From the NCBI RefSeq assembly GCF_011927725.1, contig NZ_JAATJC010000001.1, forward strand, positions 124,001 to 188,000: DNA of 64,000 nt, in the 5' to 3' direction. The notes below the pieces were generated by a model, which did not search any database, was not told the DNA's origin, and saw only the letters and a program-made list of their open reading frames with translations. Both the position numbers and the translations under genes were made by a program. Of this stretch, positions 18,752 to 26,636 are shown one piece after another. Positions within the stretch are counted from its first letter, which is position 1; every line of letters starts with the position of its first letter. Origin of the DNA: Sphingomonas kaistensis (GTDB lineage: Bacteria > Pseudomonadota > Alphaproteobacteria > Sphingomonadales > Sphingomonadaceae).

Positions 18752-19047
18752 TTCGCCTTGTAGAGCACCTCGCCGCGGCGGCTGCTCAGCAGCATCTTGA
18801 AGCTGACCGGGTGGAAATAGGCCTCGACCCGGCGGCCCTGCGGATCGGTCCCATAGACCTCGTAGCAGCCGCCATCGACCTTGGACTTGCGGACTTCCCA
18901 GCCGTCCTTCTTCAGCTTCGATTCGAGGCTGGCCATGCTCTTCCAGCTCTTCTGCGGGGCGTCGCACTTCATCTTGCCGGTGGCGGCGGCGGGAGTGGCG
19001 ACGATGGCCGACAGGGCGACGGCGGCGGTAAGAAGCAGGATACGCAT
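18748..19047 (-). CDS. secreted PepSY-domain-like protein
   Basis: A 99-residue exported protein: signal peptide MRILLLTAAVALSAIVATPAAA, then one PepSY-like domain with the W-E-V..S..DGGCYEVY..D pattern and a YFHPVSFKML tail. Two Cys residues could form a disulfide. The ATG at 19047 overlaps the TGA of the msrQ-like gene, so the two are translationally coupled. PepSY domains often partner membrane ferric or heme reductases, which fits the gene upstream. Also overlaps the stop of the convergent gene at 18751 by 4 bp. Confidence 0.8.
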   Translation of the reverse strand: MRILLLTAAVALSAIVATPAAATGKMKCDAPQKSWKSMASLESKLKKDGWEVRKSKVDGGCYEVYGTDPQGRRVEAYFHPVSFKMLLSSRRGEVLYKAN

Positions 19048-19634
19048 CAGGCAAGACTCCGTGGTGAGGGTGGGGACAACAGACGCGCCACCCGCACGGC
19101 CTGGAGCAGGGCGAGCGGCACGAAATGGAGGAGGGCGGCGGCAAGGCCGTCGTGGACCAGCGCCCAGTGGACGAGGGTCAGGATGGCGGCGGGATAGGCG
19201 AGCCGCTGCAGCCGCTTCCACCAGCCGCGCAGCGCACGCATCGCCGCATCGTTGCTGGTGAGGCCGAGCGGCACGAGAATCAGCAGCGCCGCCCAGCCGG
19301 TCCAGATCGACGGCGCACCGATCTCCGCCAGCATGTCGGCAAGCGATCCCATGTCGAGGACGTAGGCCACGGTGTGCGACAGCGCGTAGAGGAAGCCCGC
19401 GACGCCGAGCGCACGGCGGTGACGGGCAAGGAAGCGGACCGCCCGCGCCTGCGGCCAGAGCTGCCGCAATGGCGTGACCATCAGCGCCGCGATGATGAAC
19501 CTGGCGGACCATTCGCCGGTCGGATGGAGAAGATCATCGGGATAGGCGTCGGGCGTCGCGGCGAAGCGCACCACTGCGATCGCGAGCGGCGCGGCGAGGA
19601 TCGCCCAGACCAGATGCTTGCCGTGGAAAGACAC
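19047..19634 (-). CDS. msrQ: MsrQ-like heme-binding ferric reductase-type membrane protein
   Basis: A 195-residue integral membrane protein of the ferric reductase transmembrane family. Six hydrophobic segments and the pattern HTGEW..R, RRALGVAGFLYALSHTVAYV and LAYPAAILTLVHWAL give the heme-ligating His residues in helices 3 and 5. This matches MsrQ (YedZ), the quinone-linked electron donor to periplasmic methionine sulfoxide reductase MsrP. No msrP gene is adjacent; instead a PepSY-domain protein follows in a 3-bp stop/start overlap. A role in ferric reduction is therefore also possible. Confidence 0.85.
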   Translation of the reverse strand: MSFHGKHLVWAILAAPLAIAVVRFAATPDAYPDDLLHPTGEWSARFIIAALMVTPLRQLWPQARAVRFLARHRRALGVAGFLYALSHTVAYVLDMGSLADMLAEIGAPSIWTGWAALLILVPLGLTSNDAAMRALRGWWKRLQRLAYPAAILTLVHWALVHDGLAAALLHFVPLALLQAVRVARLLSPPSPRSLA

Positions 19635-19640
19635 GCGAGC

Positions 19641-19675
19641 TTGCTAGTTCAGTTGAGAACGCTTCGCAATAGCAA
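19641..19675. promoter_or_regulatory. candidate iron-responsive operator upstream of the msrQ-like gene
   Basis: TTGCTA (19641-19646) and TAGCAA (19670-19675) form an outer inverted repeat around the inner palindrome TGAGAACGCTTCGCA (19654-19668). Read on the same strand as msrQ this gives TGCGAAGCGTTCTCA, differing by one base from the bfd site. It lies between divergent genes and could also act on the gene at 19708. Confidence 0.5.
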
Positions 19676-19707
19676 TTCAAGCTGGGCGGGTCTGCTACAG
19701 TCGCGGG

Positions 19708-20085
19708 ATGCTGACGATCCATGACTCGCGGCGAGACGTGCTTGCCCTGACCATCGTAGGCGACATCACCGGCGCCGATCTCGACACGGTCATGGACCGC
19801 CTCGACCCGTTGATGGAGGGTACGGGCAAGGTCCACCTGTTCGTCGAGACGAAGGCGATTCATGGCCTCCAGCTGACCGCCCTGCCCTCGTACGTCGCCC
19901 GCGCCATGCCGTTGCTCGGCAAGCTCGATCGCTTCGGCCGGGTAGCGGTTGTCTCGGACCAGGCGTGGATCCGGGCCGGGACCAGGCTCGAGAGCATGAT
20001 GCTCCCCTTCATCGCCTACCGTGTCTTCATGCCGGACGAGCGCGATGCCGCCCTGGCATGGGTCGAAGGCGGCCGCGAGGCCTAA
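19708..20085 (+). CDS. SpoIIAA-like (STAS/SEC14 fold) protein
   Basis: A 125-residue single-domain protein of the SpoIIAA-like family. The alternating beta-alpha pattern (VLALTIVGDITGADLDTVM ... VHLFVETKAIHGL ... RVAVVSDQAWIRAG ... RVFMPDERDAALAWVEG) is typical of these STAS-type small proteins. No anti-sigma kinase is nearby, so a partner-switching role cannot be claimed. It shares its upstream region with msrQ and converges on an L,D-transpeptidase gene with a 4-bp overlap. Confidence 0.82.
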   Translation: MLTIHDSRRDVLALTIVGDITGADLDTVMDRLDPLMEGTGKVHLFVETKAIHGLQLTALPSYVARAMPLLGKLDRFGRVAVVSDQAWIRAGTRLESMMLPFIAYRVFMPDERDAALAWVEGGREA

Positions 20086-20672
20086 CCCTCGATCACGACC
20101 TCGGTGCCCATCTGGGTCAGCGGATAGAGCTTCTTGGCAAATTCGATCGGCAGGCGAACGCAGCCGTGGCTGGCGGGGTAGCCGGGCAGCGCACCACCGT
20201 GGAAGGCGATGCCCATCTCGTCGTACATCTGCATGTAGGGCATCGGCGCATTGTCATACTTGCGGCTGAAGCCCTTCACCTGCTTGCGGAACACCTTCCA
20301 GTAGCCGAGCGGGGTTTCCTTGCCCTTCTTGCCCGACGAGATGGTGCTGACCCCGACCAATGTGTCGCCCTTGTAGACGAACATCAGCTGCTGCATCCGG
20401 TCGATCACCACCTTGGCCGGCGCGTCGGGGATGGTCGCGGCCCAGTGATACTGGCCAGGCCGCAGCGCGATCGAACCGAACAATTCCTTGGCCTGCTGGG
20501 TCGCCTTGGGCGCGTGGCCGTTGGTCCATTCATAGGGCAGCTGGGCCGCTGGCACCGGGCGCGGCGCTTCCGCGACCTTCACCGGCGCGGTGGCGCATCC
20601 AGCAAGAAGCGCAACGGCAAGCGCGAGGGGTGTCAGGCGAAGGGCGGAGGCGCGGTTCATGGGCCTTGCCAT
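20082..20672 (-). CDS. L,D-transpeptidase (YkuD), lipoprotein form
   Basis: A 196-residue cell-wall cross-linking or lipoprotein-attaching transpeptidase. The N-terminus ends in the lipobox LLAGC, so it is probably anchored to a membrane. The YkuD catalytic motif HGG...GYPASHGCVRLP is complete with the active-site Cys and His. The stretch VSTISSGKKGKETPLG and SRKYDNAPMPYM are shared with the second L,D-transpeptidase at 26025, so the two are paralogues. Two possible ATG starts lie 12 bp apart (20672 and 20660). Confidence 0.93.
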   Translation of the reverse strand: MARPMNRASALRLTPLALAVALLAGCATAPVKVAEAPRPVPAAQLPYEWTNGHAPKATQQAKELFGSIALRPGQYHWAATIPDAPAKVVIDRMQQLMFVYKGDTLVGVSTISSGKKGKETPLGYWKVFRKQVKGFSRKYDNAPMPYMQMYDEMGIAFHGGALPGYPASHGCVRLPIEFAKKLYPLTQMGTEVVIEG

Positions 20673-20728
20673 GGCAAATGGCGGAATGGCGTCAAGTCCC
20701 CGGTAACCCGGGATTTAATCGCGGGTCC

Positions 20729-22315
20729 CTAGCCGCCGATCCCGGTTTCCGCCGGCGGCGGCGCGTTGACGTGGCTCCAGATCGCGCTGACCACGACCGA
20801 CCCTTCGCCGACGCTGGAGGCGACGCGCTTGACCGAACCGGAGCGGACATCGCCCACCGCGAAGATGCCCGGGCAGGATGTGGCAAAGCTGCTGCCTCCG
20901 CCGACCTCGCGGCCGGTCCGGACGAAGCCCGCGCGGTCGAGTTCGACAAGGCCCGACAGCCAGCCGGTGTTCGGCGCGGCGCCGATCATGATGAACAGGG
21001 CTCGGCAGCCGACGGTCCACTCGCCGTCGGGGCCGGCGACCGTGACCGCTTCGAGGTGATCGTTGCCGTCGAGCCCCGCAAGCCGGCTGCCGGTGTGGAT
21101 CTCGATCCGCGGGTCCGCTTCCAGCCGCTCGCGCAGATAGGCGCTCATCGTCTCGGCAAGGCCCGCGCCGCGCACCAGCACGTGCACCTTCCGCGCCACC
21201 CGCGACAGGTACATGGCGGCTTGGCCCGCGCTGTTGCCGCCGCCCACCACGATCGCCTCGGTATTCTGGCAGAAGCGCGCTTCCATCTCGGTCGCGGCAT
21301 AGTAGATGCCGGCGCCTTCGAAGCTCTCCAGCCGCTCGATCGGCAGGCGGCGATACTGGACCCCGGTCGCCACCAGCACCGCGCTGGTGCACAACTCCTC
21401 GCCATCGTCGAGCGTGACGCAAAAGCCGCCGTCGCGCTGCTCCAGCGCCTCGACCCGGCGCGGCATGGCGAAGCAGGTGCCGAACTTCATCGCCTGGATC
21501 TGGCCGCGGAACGTCAGGTCGGCGCCCGAAATGCCGGTCGGGAAGCCCATGTAATTCTCGATCCGGCTGCTGGTCCCCGCCTGCCCGCCGATCGCATTAT
21601 CCTCGACCACCAGCGCCCTCAGGCCTTCGGATCCGGCATAGACGGCGGCGGCGACCCCGGCCGGCCCCGCCCCGACGATGATGAGGTCGAGCGATTCGCC
21701 CGGCCGGGCCTTGAGGTCGAGCCCGAAGTGGCGGGCGACCAGCCGCGGGGTTGGCTCGGCCAGCTCGATGCCATTGATGCTGACCCCCGGCGCTCCCTCG
21801 GCGAGCTCGCGGAACGGCAGGCGGTTGCGGCTGAGGAAGCTGGCGACCCTGGCAATGGCGGGATCGTGCGCGGACCCCGACACGATGATGCTGCTGTCGC
21901 CTTCCTCGAAGATCCGGCGGCGGCGGGCGGCGAAGACGGTGAGGATGTGGTCGCCGATCTCCGGCACGTCGCTCATCAGCCGCAGCATGGCGGCACGCGG
22001 GACTTCGATCGTGCGGGTCTCGACCGCAGCCCGCATGGTCAGCGTCATCGGTCCGCCGTTGAGGAACGCCAATTCGCCCATGAACTGGCCAGGACCGAGC
22101 GACGCGTCGCGAAATCGCTCCCCGGTGATCGGATCGGCGACCTCGATCTCGCCTTCCTCGACCAGCACGAAGCGATCCTGTGGTGCGCCGGCATCGAGGA
22201 CGACCTCCCCGGCGCGATAGCTGCGAGCGGTCGCATGGGCCCGGATCGCCGCCATCTGGTCGTCCGCGAACGGGCGCGGGGCCATGGTCTCGAGATCGTC
22301 GCCGATTGAATCCAT
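20729..22315 (-). CDS. cyclic-nucleotide-binding domain fused to thioredoxin-reductase-like FAD oxidoreductase
   Basis: A 528-residue two-part protein. Residues about 15-130 form a cyclic-nucleotide-binding (Crp-type) jelly roll with LGPGQFMGELAFLNGGP. Then a thioredoxin-reductase-like FAD/NAD(P)H part begins with IIVGAGPAGVAAAVYA and a second Rossmann motif IVVGGGNSAGQAAMYLS. The redox CxxC that normally precedes the NADPH motif is absent: the corresponding region reads IYYAATEMEARFCQN. So it cannot be an ordinary thioredoxin reductase. The frame opens at 22375, but ATG 22315 gives the compact N-terminus. The substrate is unknown. Confidence 0.88.
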   Translation of the reverse strand: MDSIGDDLETMAPRPFADDQMAAIRAHATARSYRAGEVVLDAGAPQDRFVLVEEGEIEVADPITGERFRDASLGPGQFMGELAFLNGGPMTLTMRAAVETRTIEVPRAAMLRLMSDVPEIGDHILTVFAARRRRIFEEGDSSIIVSGSAHDPAIARVASFLSRNRLPFRELAEGAPGVSINGIELAEPTPRLVARHFGLDLKARPGESLDLIIVGAGPAGVAAAVYAGSEGLRALVVEDNAIGGQAGTSSRIENYMGFPTGISGADLTFRGQIQAMKFGTCFAMPRRVEALEQRDGGFCVTLDDGEELCTSAVLVATGVQYRRLPIERLESFEGAGIYYAATEMEARFCQNTEAIVVGGGNSAGQAAMYLSRVARKVHVLVRGAGLAETMSAYLRERLEADPRIEIHTGSRLAGLDGNDHLEAVTVAGPDGEWTVGCRALFIMIGAAPNTGWLSGLVELDRAGFVRTGREVGGGSSFATSCPGIFAVGDVRSGSVKRVASSVGEGSVVVSAIWSHVNAPPPAETGIGG

Positions 22316-22503
22316 CGGTGCAATGTAATGGTCCGGGCGGCTTGCGCCAGCACTCGATCCAACATCGGAACGCAACGCTTCGTCGGTTCAGCGAAAAAGC
22401 TTCGCGGGCCGCTGCATCCGCCGCTCAACGCCGTGCGTAGTTAATTTCCGTTAACCAATCGTTCACCCGTGCCGAACGTCACGGTGCCGAGAAAGGACTG
22501 TCC

Positions 22504-23403
22504 ATGCGAAACGCCTGTGCCGCTTCCCTGTTGATCGCCGCATCGCTCGCCGCCGCCCCCGCTTCGGCGGAAACGGTGGTCGGACTGACCGGTGCGGGGA
22601 CCATCGTGACCTTCGATTCGGCCACTCCCGGCACGATCACCTCGACCAGCACCATCACCGGGCTCGGCACGGGCGTGTCGCTGCGCGGCATCGACTATCG
22701 TCCCAACGACGGCCAGCTTTACGCGCTCGGCACCAACGGCAACCTGTACCGGCTGACCGCCAGCGGCGGCACCTACACGGCAACCAACCTCGGCGCGCTG
22801 ACGACCGCCCCCGATGGCAGCTCATTCGGCTTCGACTTCAATCCGACCGTGGATCGCATCCGCGTCACCAGCGACACCAACCAGAACCTGCGGGTCAACC
22901 AGACCGTGACACCGCCGGCGGTGACGGTGGACGGCGTGCTGACGCTGAACGGCACCAGCAACATCGACCTGATCGGCGCCGCCTACACCAACAGCGTGTT
23001 CGGAGCGACCACCACCACGCTCTACGGCCTCGACGCCTTCACTGACGCCTTGGTCCGGTCGACCAATGCCAACGCCGGGACCTACGTCAACACCAACCTC
23101 AATGGCGGCCTGTTCGGGCCGCTCGGCGTGTCGTTCTCCACCGCCGACCTGCTCGGGTTCGACATTTCGGGCGCGACCGGGGCCGGCTTCTTCAATCTCA
23201 ATGACGGCTTCTACAGCGTCGACTTCAATACCGGCGCGGCGACCCGCATCGGGACCATCGGCGCGGGAAGCCTGATCGGCATCTCGGTTGCTCCGGTTCC
23301 CGAGCCCGGCACCTGGGCGATGATGCTGCTCGGCTTTGCGGTCGTCGGTGCGTCCCTGCGCCGCCGCCGCTCCGCCACGGCCAGGCTTGCGCTTCAGGCC
23401 TAA
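22504..23403 (+). CDS. DUF4394 exported protein with PEPxxWA-CTERM sorting signal
   Basis: A 299-residue secreted protein: signal peptide MRNACAASLLIAASLAAAPASA, then a DUF4394-like body (GIDYRPNDGQLYALGTNG; FGFDFNPTVDRIRVTSDTNQN) and a C-terminal sorting signal VPEPGTWAMMLLGFAVVG followed by a basic RRRR cluster. This PEPxxWA variant is typical of Alphaproteobacteria and implies processing by an exosortase/archaeosortase-like enzyme, not present in the window. The body looks like a beta-propeller repeat. A clean hairpin lies directly downstream. Confidence 0.93.
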   Translation: MRNACAASLLIAASLAAAPASAETVVGLTGAGTIVTFDSATPGTITSTSTITGLGTGVSLRGIDYRPNDGQLYALGTNGNLYRLTASGGTYTATNLGALTTAPDGSSFGFDFNPTVDRIRVTSDTNQNLRVNQTVTPPAVTVDGVLTLNGTSNIDLIGAAYTNSVFGATTTTLYGLDAFTDALVRSTNANAGTYVNTNLNGGLFGPLGVSFSTADLLGFDISGATGAGFFNLNDGFYSVDFNTGAATRIGTIGAGSLIGISVAPVPEPGTWAMMLLGFAVVGASLRRRRSATARLALQA

Positions 23404-23420
23404 CCGGCCCGGCCAAAGGT

Positions 23421-23462
23421 AGCGAACCCGCAGGTCCGTCCCCCTGCACCTGCGGGTTCGCT
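23421..23462 (+). terminator. 15-bp stem hairpin after the PEP-CTERM gene
   Basis: AGCGAACCCGCAGGT and ACCTGCGGGTTCGCT are perfectly complementary around a 12-nt loop, 17 bases after the stop codon. A T-run is absent. The symmetrical stem may also serve guaA, which converges from the other side. Confidence 0.7.
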
Positions 23463-23522
23463 CATCGGCCTTTGGTCACGAACTCCGGCGACATCATTCG
23501 CCGACGCTCCGGGCCTCCGGCG

Positions 23523-25076
23523 TCACTCCCACTCGATCGTGCCAGGCGGCTTCGAGGTGTAATCGTAGACCACCCGGTTGATGCCCCCCACCTCGTTGAC
23601 GATGCGGGTCGCGACCCGGCTCAGGAACTCAGAACTGAACGGATAGACGTCGGCGGTCATGCCATCGACGCTGGTCACCGCGCGCAGGGCGCAGACGCTG
23701 TCGTAAGTACGCGCATCGCCCATCACGCCGACGGTGCGGACCGGCAGCAACACCGCAAAGGCCTGCCAGATCGCGTCGTACAGCCCGGCGCTCCGGATCT
23801 CCTCGAGGTAGATCGAGTCCGCCTTGCGCAGGATGTCGCACTTCTCCCTAGTGACTTCGCCCGGGATACGGATGGCGAGGCCCGGCCCCGGGAAGGGATG
23901 GCGGCCGACGAACGCCGGTGGCAGGCCCAGTTCGACCCCGAGTTCGCGCACCTCGTCCTTGAACAGTTCGCGCAAGGGCTCGACCAGCTTCATGTTCATC
24001 CGCTCGGGCAGCCCGCCGACATTGTGGTGGCTCTTGATCGTCACCGACGGCCCGCCGGTGAAGCTGACGCTTTCTATAACGTCCGGGTAGAGCGTCCCCT
24101 GGGCCAGGAAATCGGCCCCACCGATCTTGGCCGCCTCCGCCTCGAACACCTCGATGAAGGTCTTGCCGATGAACTTGCGCTTCGCCTCGGGATCGGTGAG
24201 GCCGGCCAGCCCCGAAAGGAACAGCTCCTCGGCGCGCACATGGACCAGCGGGATGTTGTAATGCCCGCGGAACAGCGAGACGACCTGGTCGGCTTCCGCC
24301 GTGCGCATCAGGCCGTGGTCGACGAACACGCAGGTCAATTGCTCGCCGATCGCTTCGTGGATCAGGACCGCGGCGACCGCGCTGTCGACCCCGCCCGACA
24401 GCCCGCAAATGACCCGGCCGGAGCCGACCTGGGCGCGGATGTCGGCAATCTTCTGGTCGCGATAGGCGGCCATCGACCATTCGCCCGAGCAGCCGCAGAT
24501 ATGCCGCGCGAAGTTCGCCAGCAGCTTTCCGCCGTCGGGGGTGTGGACCACCTCGGGGTGGAACATCAGGCTGTAGCGGCGGCGCTCCTCGTCGGTGGCG
24601 ATCGCAAACGGCGCGCCTTCGGAGGCGGCGACCACCGAAAAACCCTCGGCAAGGCTTTCGACCCGGTCGCCGTGGCTCATCCACACCTGGTGCCGCTCAC
24701 CTACCTCCCACAGGCCGTCGAACAAGGCTGACGGTGCCAATACCTCAATGAAGGCGCGCCCGAATTCCTTCTGATCGGACGTGACGACCTTGCCGCCCAG
24801 TTGCTGATGCAAGGTCTGCTGGCCGTAGCAGATACCGAGCAGGGGCAGGCCGCTGTCGAACAGCGCCTGGGGCGCGCGCGGGCTGTCCTCCCAGGTTACC
24901 GACGACGGGCCGCCCGAAAAGATGATGCCTTTGGGGGAGAGGCGCTCAAAGGCTTCCTCGGCCGCGTTGAACGGGGCAATCTCGCAATAGACCCCGGCCT
25001 CGCGGATGCGGCGGGCGATGAGCTGGGTCACCTGGCTGCCGAAGTCGATGATGAGCAGGGTTTCGGCCGGTTGCAT
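23523..25076 (-). CDS. guaA: GMP synthase (glutamine-hydrolysing)
   Basis: Converts XMP to GMP with glutamine and ATP; last step of GMP synthesis. The class I glutamine amidotransferase domain has the nucleophile Cys in [17 protein letters not shown]. The ATP pyrophosphatase P-loop is [13 protein letters not shown], and the dimerisation domain ends with the conserved PPGTIEWE. At 517 residues it is full length. Its ATG is preceded by a short leader and a terminator hairpin for the upstream gene; no guaB gene is near. Confidence 0.98.
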   Translation of the reverse strand: MQPAETLLIIDFGSQVTQLIARRIREAGVYCEIAPFNAAEEAFERLSPKGIIFSGGPSSVTWEDSPRAPQALFDSGLPLLGICYGQQTLHQQLGGKVVTSDQKEFGRAFIEVLAPSALFDGLWEVGERHQVWMSHGDRVESLAEGFSVVAASEGAPFAIATDEERRRYSLMFHPEVVHTPDGGKLLANFARHICGCSGEWSMAAYRDQKIADIRAQVGSGRVICGLSGGVDSAVAAVLIHEAIGEQLTCVFVDHGLMRTAEADQVVSLFRGHYNIPLVHVRAEELFLSGLAGLTDPEAKRKFIGKTFIEVFEAEAAKIGGADFLAQGTLYPDVIESVSFTGGPSVTIKSHHNVGGLPERMNMKLVEPLRELFKDEVRELGVELGLPPAFVGRHPFPGPGLAIRIPGEVTREKCDILRKADSIYLEEIRSAGLYDAIWQAFAVLLPVRTVGVMGDARTYDSVCALRAVTSVDGMTADVYPFSSEFLSRVATRIVNEVGGINRVVYDYTSKPPGTIEWE

Positions 25077-25108
25077 GGGGCGGCTTGGCTCCGTTCGCGG
25101 GACATAGG

Positions 25109-25140
25109 AAAAGGCGCCGAAGCCCTATGGCTCCGGCGCC
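25109..25140 (-). terminator. intrinsic terminator of the Tyr/Gly-rich protein gene
   Basis: On the reverse strand GGCGCCG and CGGCGCC form the stem base, with an inner GGAGCC/GGGCTT pairing, followed by TTTT. It lies downstream of the gene ending at 25172 and before the guaA start. Confidence 0.75.
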
Positions 25141-25171
25141 CTCCTGTCCACCGCGGCGGACGGGTCAGCGG

Positions 25172-25753
25172 TTAGGCGCGGCTGACCTTGAGGTCGGTGA
25201 TCCGCCCGCTGCGATCGAACTTGCAGTCGAAGCGGAAGTTGCCGCGGACCTGGTTATAACCGCCGTAGGGCTGATTGTAGCCACCGTAAGGCTGGTTGTA
25301 GCCGCCGTAATAGGGCTGGCCGTAATTGCCCTGGTAGGCGGCATTGGTCGCCAGGCCGTAGACCCGCATGTTGCCGTTGCGGGTACGGTTCACTCGGTCG
25401 ATCTGGGCGACGCGATACACCGTGCCCTGATTATAGGCGTAAGGATTGTATCCGCCATACTGGTTGCCGCCGGCGTAGCGACCATTGAGACGCTGTTCGG
25501 TTGCCGCAGCGCACTGCTGGACCGCGACGCGCTCCTGGTCGTAAGTGTTGACGCCGTAATACTGGTTGTAGCCATACGGATTCTGGCCACGCAGGATCGA
25601 GTTCAGCACCGCGCCGGTGATCACGTCACCAAGCCCGCCGCCGCCGTAGCCGCCGTAACCGGGATAATATTGCGCTGCGGCCGGGGCCGCCGCACCGATC
25701 GAGATCGCCGCAACCGCGGCCGCACCCGTCAGGATCTTTGAAACAGCCTTCAT
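25172..25753 (-). CDS. exported Gly/Tyr/Asn-rich protein with PYGGYNQ repeats
   Basis: A 193-residue protein with a signal peptide (MKAVSKILTGAAAVAAIS ... AAPAAAQ). The mature part is rich in Gly, Tyr and Asn and contains three tandem copies of a 7-residue unit (PYGGYNQ-like). The two ends are different: a short N-terminal YYPGYGGYGGGG region and a C-terminal NFRFDCKFDRSGRITDLKVSR domain that looks folded, with a conserved Cys. ATG 25753 follows AGGAGG with 8-bp spacing and is preferred to the GTG at 25759. Similar secreted proteins are common in sphingomonads; function unknown. Confidence 0.85.
   Translation of the reverse strand: MKAVSKILTGAAAVAAISIGAAAPAAAQYYPGYGGYGGGGLGDVITGAVLNSILRGQNPYGYNQYYGVNTYDQERVAVQQCAAATEQRLNGRYAGGNQYGGYNPYAYNQGTVYRVAQIDRVNRTRNGNMRVYGLATNAAYQGNYGQPYYGGYNQPYGGYNQPYGGYNQVRGNFRFDCKFDRSGRITDLKVSRA
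25250..25312. repeat. three tandem 21-bp units encoding PYGGYNQ
   Basis: Three adjacent 21-bp copies (25250-25270, 25271-25291, 25292-25312) differ by a few bases, all in frame inside the Tyr/Gly-rich gene. They encode the heptad repeat and so are coding repeats, not a CRISPR. Confidence 0.85.
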
Positions 25754-26024
25754 GGCCACTGCCTCCTATTTTCATTCCAAGCGGTTCTTCGCCTGTTGCA
25801 ACGCTTTTGAACGATTCGCGCTGCATCATCTCTGAATGGGCCGTTTGCCGCGGTTCACTTTTCTTACCGCCGGCCGTCGCGCTTCCCGGAAATCCGGGAA
25901 AAATCTTCGTGCACTTTTTTTGTCTGCGCGATTGACAAAGCAAAAAAGTTCGTTCCGCTTCCGCTCTTCGTCGGAACCTCTCTCCGTTGCCACGTGTTTT
26001 TACGATCAAACGGAGTCATGAAAA
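25754..26024. promoter_or_regulatory. divergent AT-richer promoter region
   Basis: The longest gene-free gap in the window (271 bp) separates the Tyr/Gly-rich gene from the second L,D-transpeptidase. It is visibly richer in A and T than its neighbours, with runs such as CACTTTTTTTG and AAAAAAG. It contains a TTCCCGG-AAAT-CCGGGAA hairpin and a GGAAC element (25974-25978) followed 17 bases later by TGTT, near to the GGAAC-N16/17-CGTT pattern used by the EcfG stress sigma factor. Promoters for both genes must lie here; the exact elements are uncertain. Confidence 0.5.
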
Positions 26025-26582
26025 ATGAAACGCCTAGCAACCTTGGCGGCAGCCATTGCCGTCGCGGTGGCGACCCCTTGCGCCGCCGCTTCTTCGTCCT
26101 CGCTCGGGCCAGACGAAAGCCCGGCCGCATTGATGGCAGCTTCCGCCGCAGTGGCCGCCGCGCGCGACCATGCCGAACCGGTGATCGCCGCAAAGCCGCT
26201 CAAGCCGGGCGGTTTCTGGTGGGCCGCCGGTGCCCCGACCGACGGCAATGTCGAAGTGGTGATCAGCCTCGAGGACCAGCACGCCTATGTGTATCGCGCT
26301 GGTGAGCTGATCGGGGTGTCGACCATCTCCAGCGGCAAGCCGGGCAAGGACACGCCCCCGGGCATCTTTCCGATCCTCGAGAAGAAGCGGATGCATCACA
26401 GCCGCAAGTACGACAACGCGCCCATGCCCTTCATGCAGCGCCTCGACCAATATGGCATCGCGCTGCACGCCGGTGCCAATCCGGGCCGCCCGGCCAGCCA
26501 CGGCTGCGTCCGCCTGCCGTCGGCGTTCGCCGCCAAGCTGTTCGCGATGACCCAGGTCGGCGACCGGGTGGTGATCGGCTGA
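26025..26582 (+). CDS. L,D-transpeptidase (YkuD), secreted
   Basis: A 185-residue periplasmic L,D-transpeptidase with a cleavable signal (MKRLATLAAAIAVAVATPCAAA). YkuD motif: HAGANPGRPASHGCVRLP with catalytic Cys. The region VSTISSGKPGKDTPPGIF and SRKYDNAPMPFM are nearly identical to the paralogue at 20082; the main differences are the N-terminus (secreted instead of lipoprotein) and the substrate-side loop. ACGGAG precedes the ATG. A hairpin follows the stop. Confidence 0.93.
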   Translation: MKRLATLAAAIAVAVATPCAAASSSSLGPDESPAALMAASAAVAAARDHAEPVIAAKPLKPGGFWWAAGAPTDGNVEVVISLEDQHAYVYRAGELIGVSTISSGKPGKDTPPGIFPILEKKRMHHSRKYDNAPMPFMQRLDQYGIALHAGANPGRPASHGCVRLPSAFAAKLFAMTQVGDRVVIG

Positions 26583-26590
26583 CGACTTCG

Positions 26591-26624
26591 GTCGGCGAGG
26601 GTGCTCCCCTGCCCTCGCCGACCG
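26591..26624. terminator. convergent terminator hairpin
   Basis: GGTCGGCGAGGG and CCCTCGCCGACC form a perfect 12-bp stem with a 10-nt loop, placed between the convergent stops at 26582 and 26637. It probably serves both genes; no T-run of note. Confidence 0.7.
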
Positions 26625-26636
26625 ACCGTCTGACCC

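Noticed and set aside
25250..25312. Short tandem repeats that could look like a CRISPR
   Set aside because: Copies are adjacent without spacers, 21 bp long, and in frame in a coding gene.
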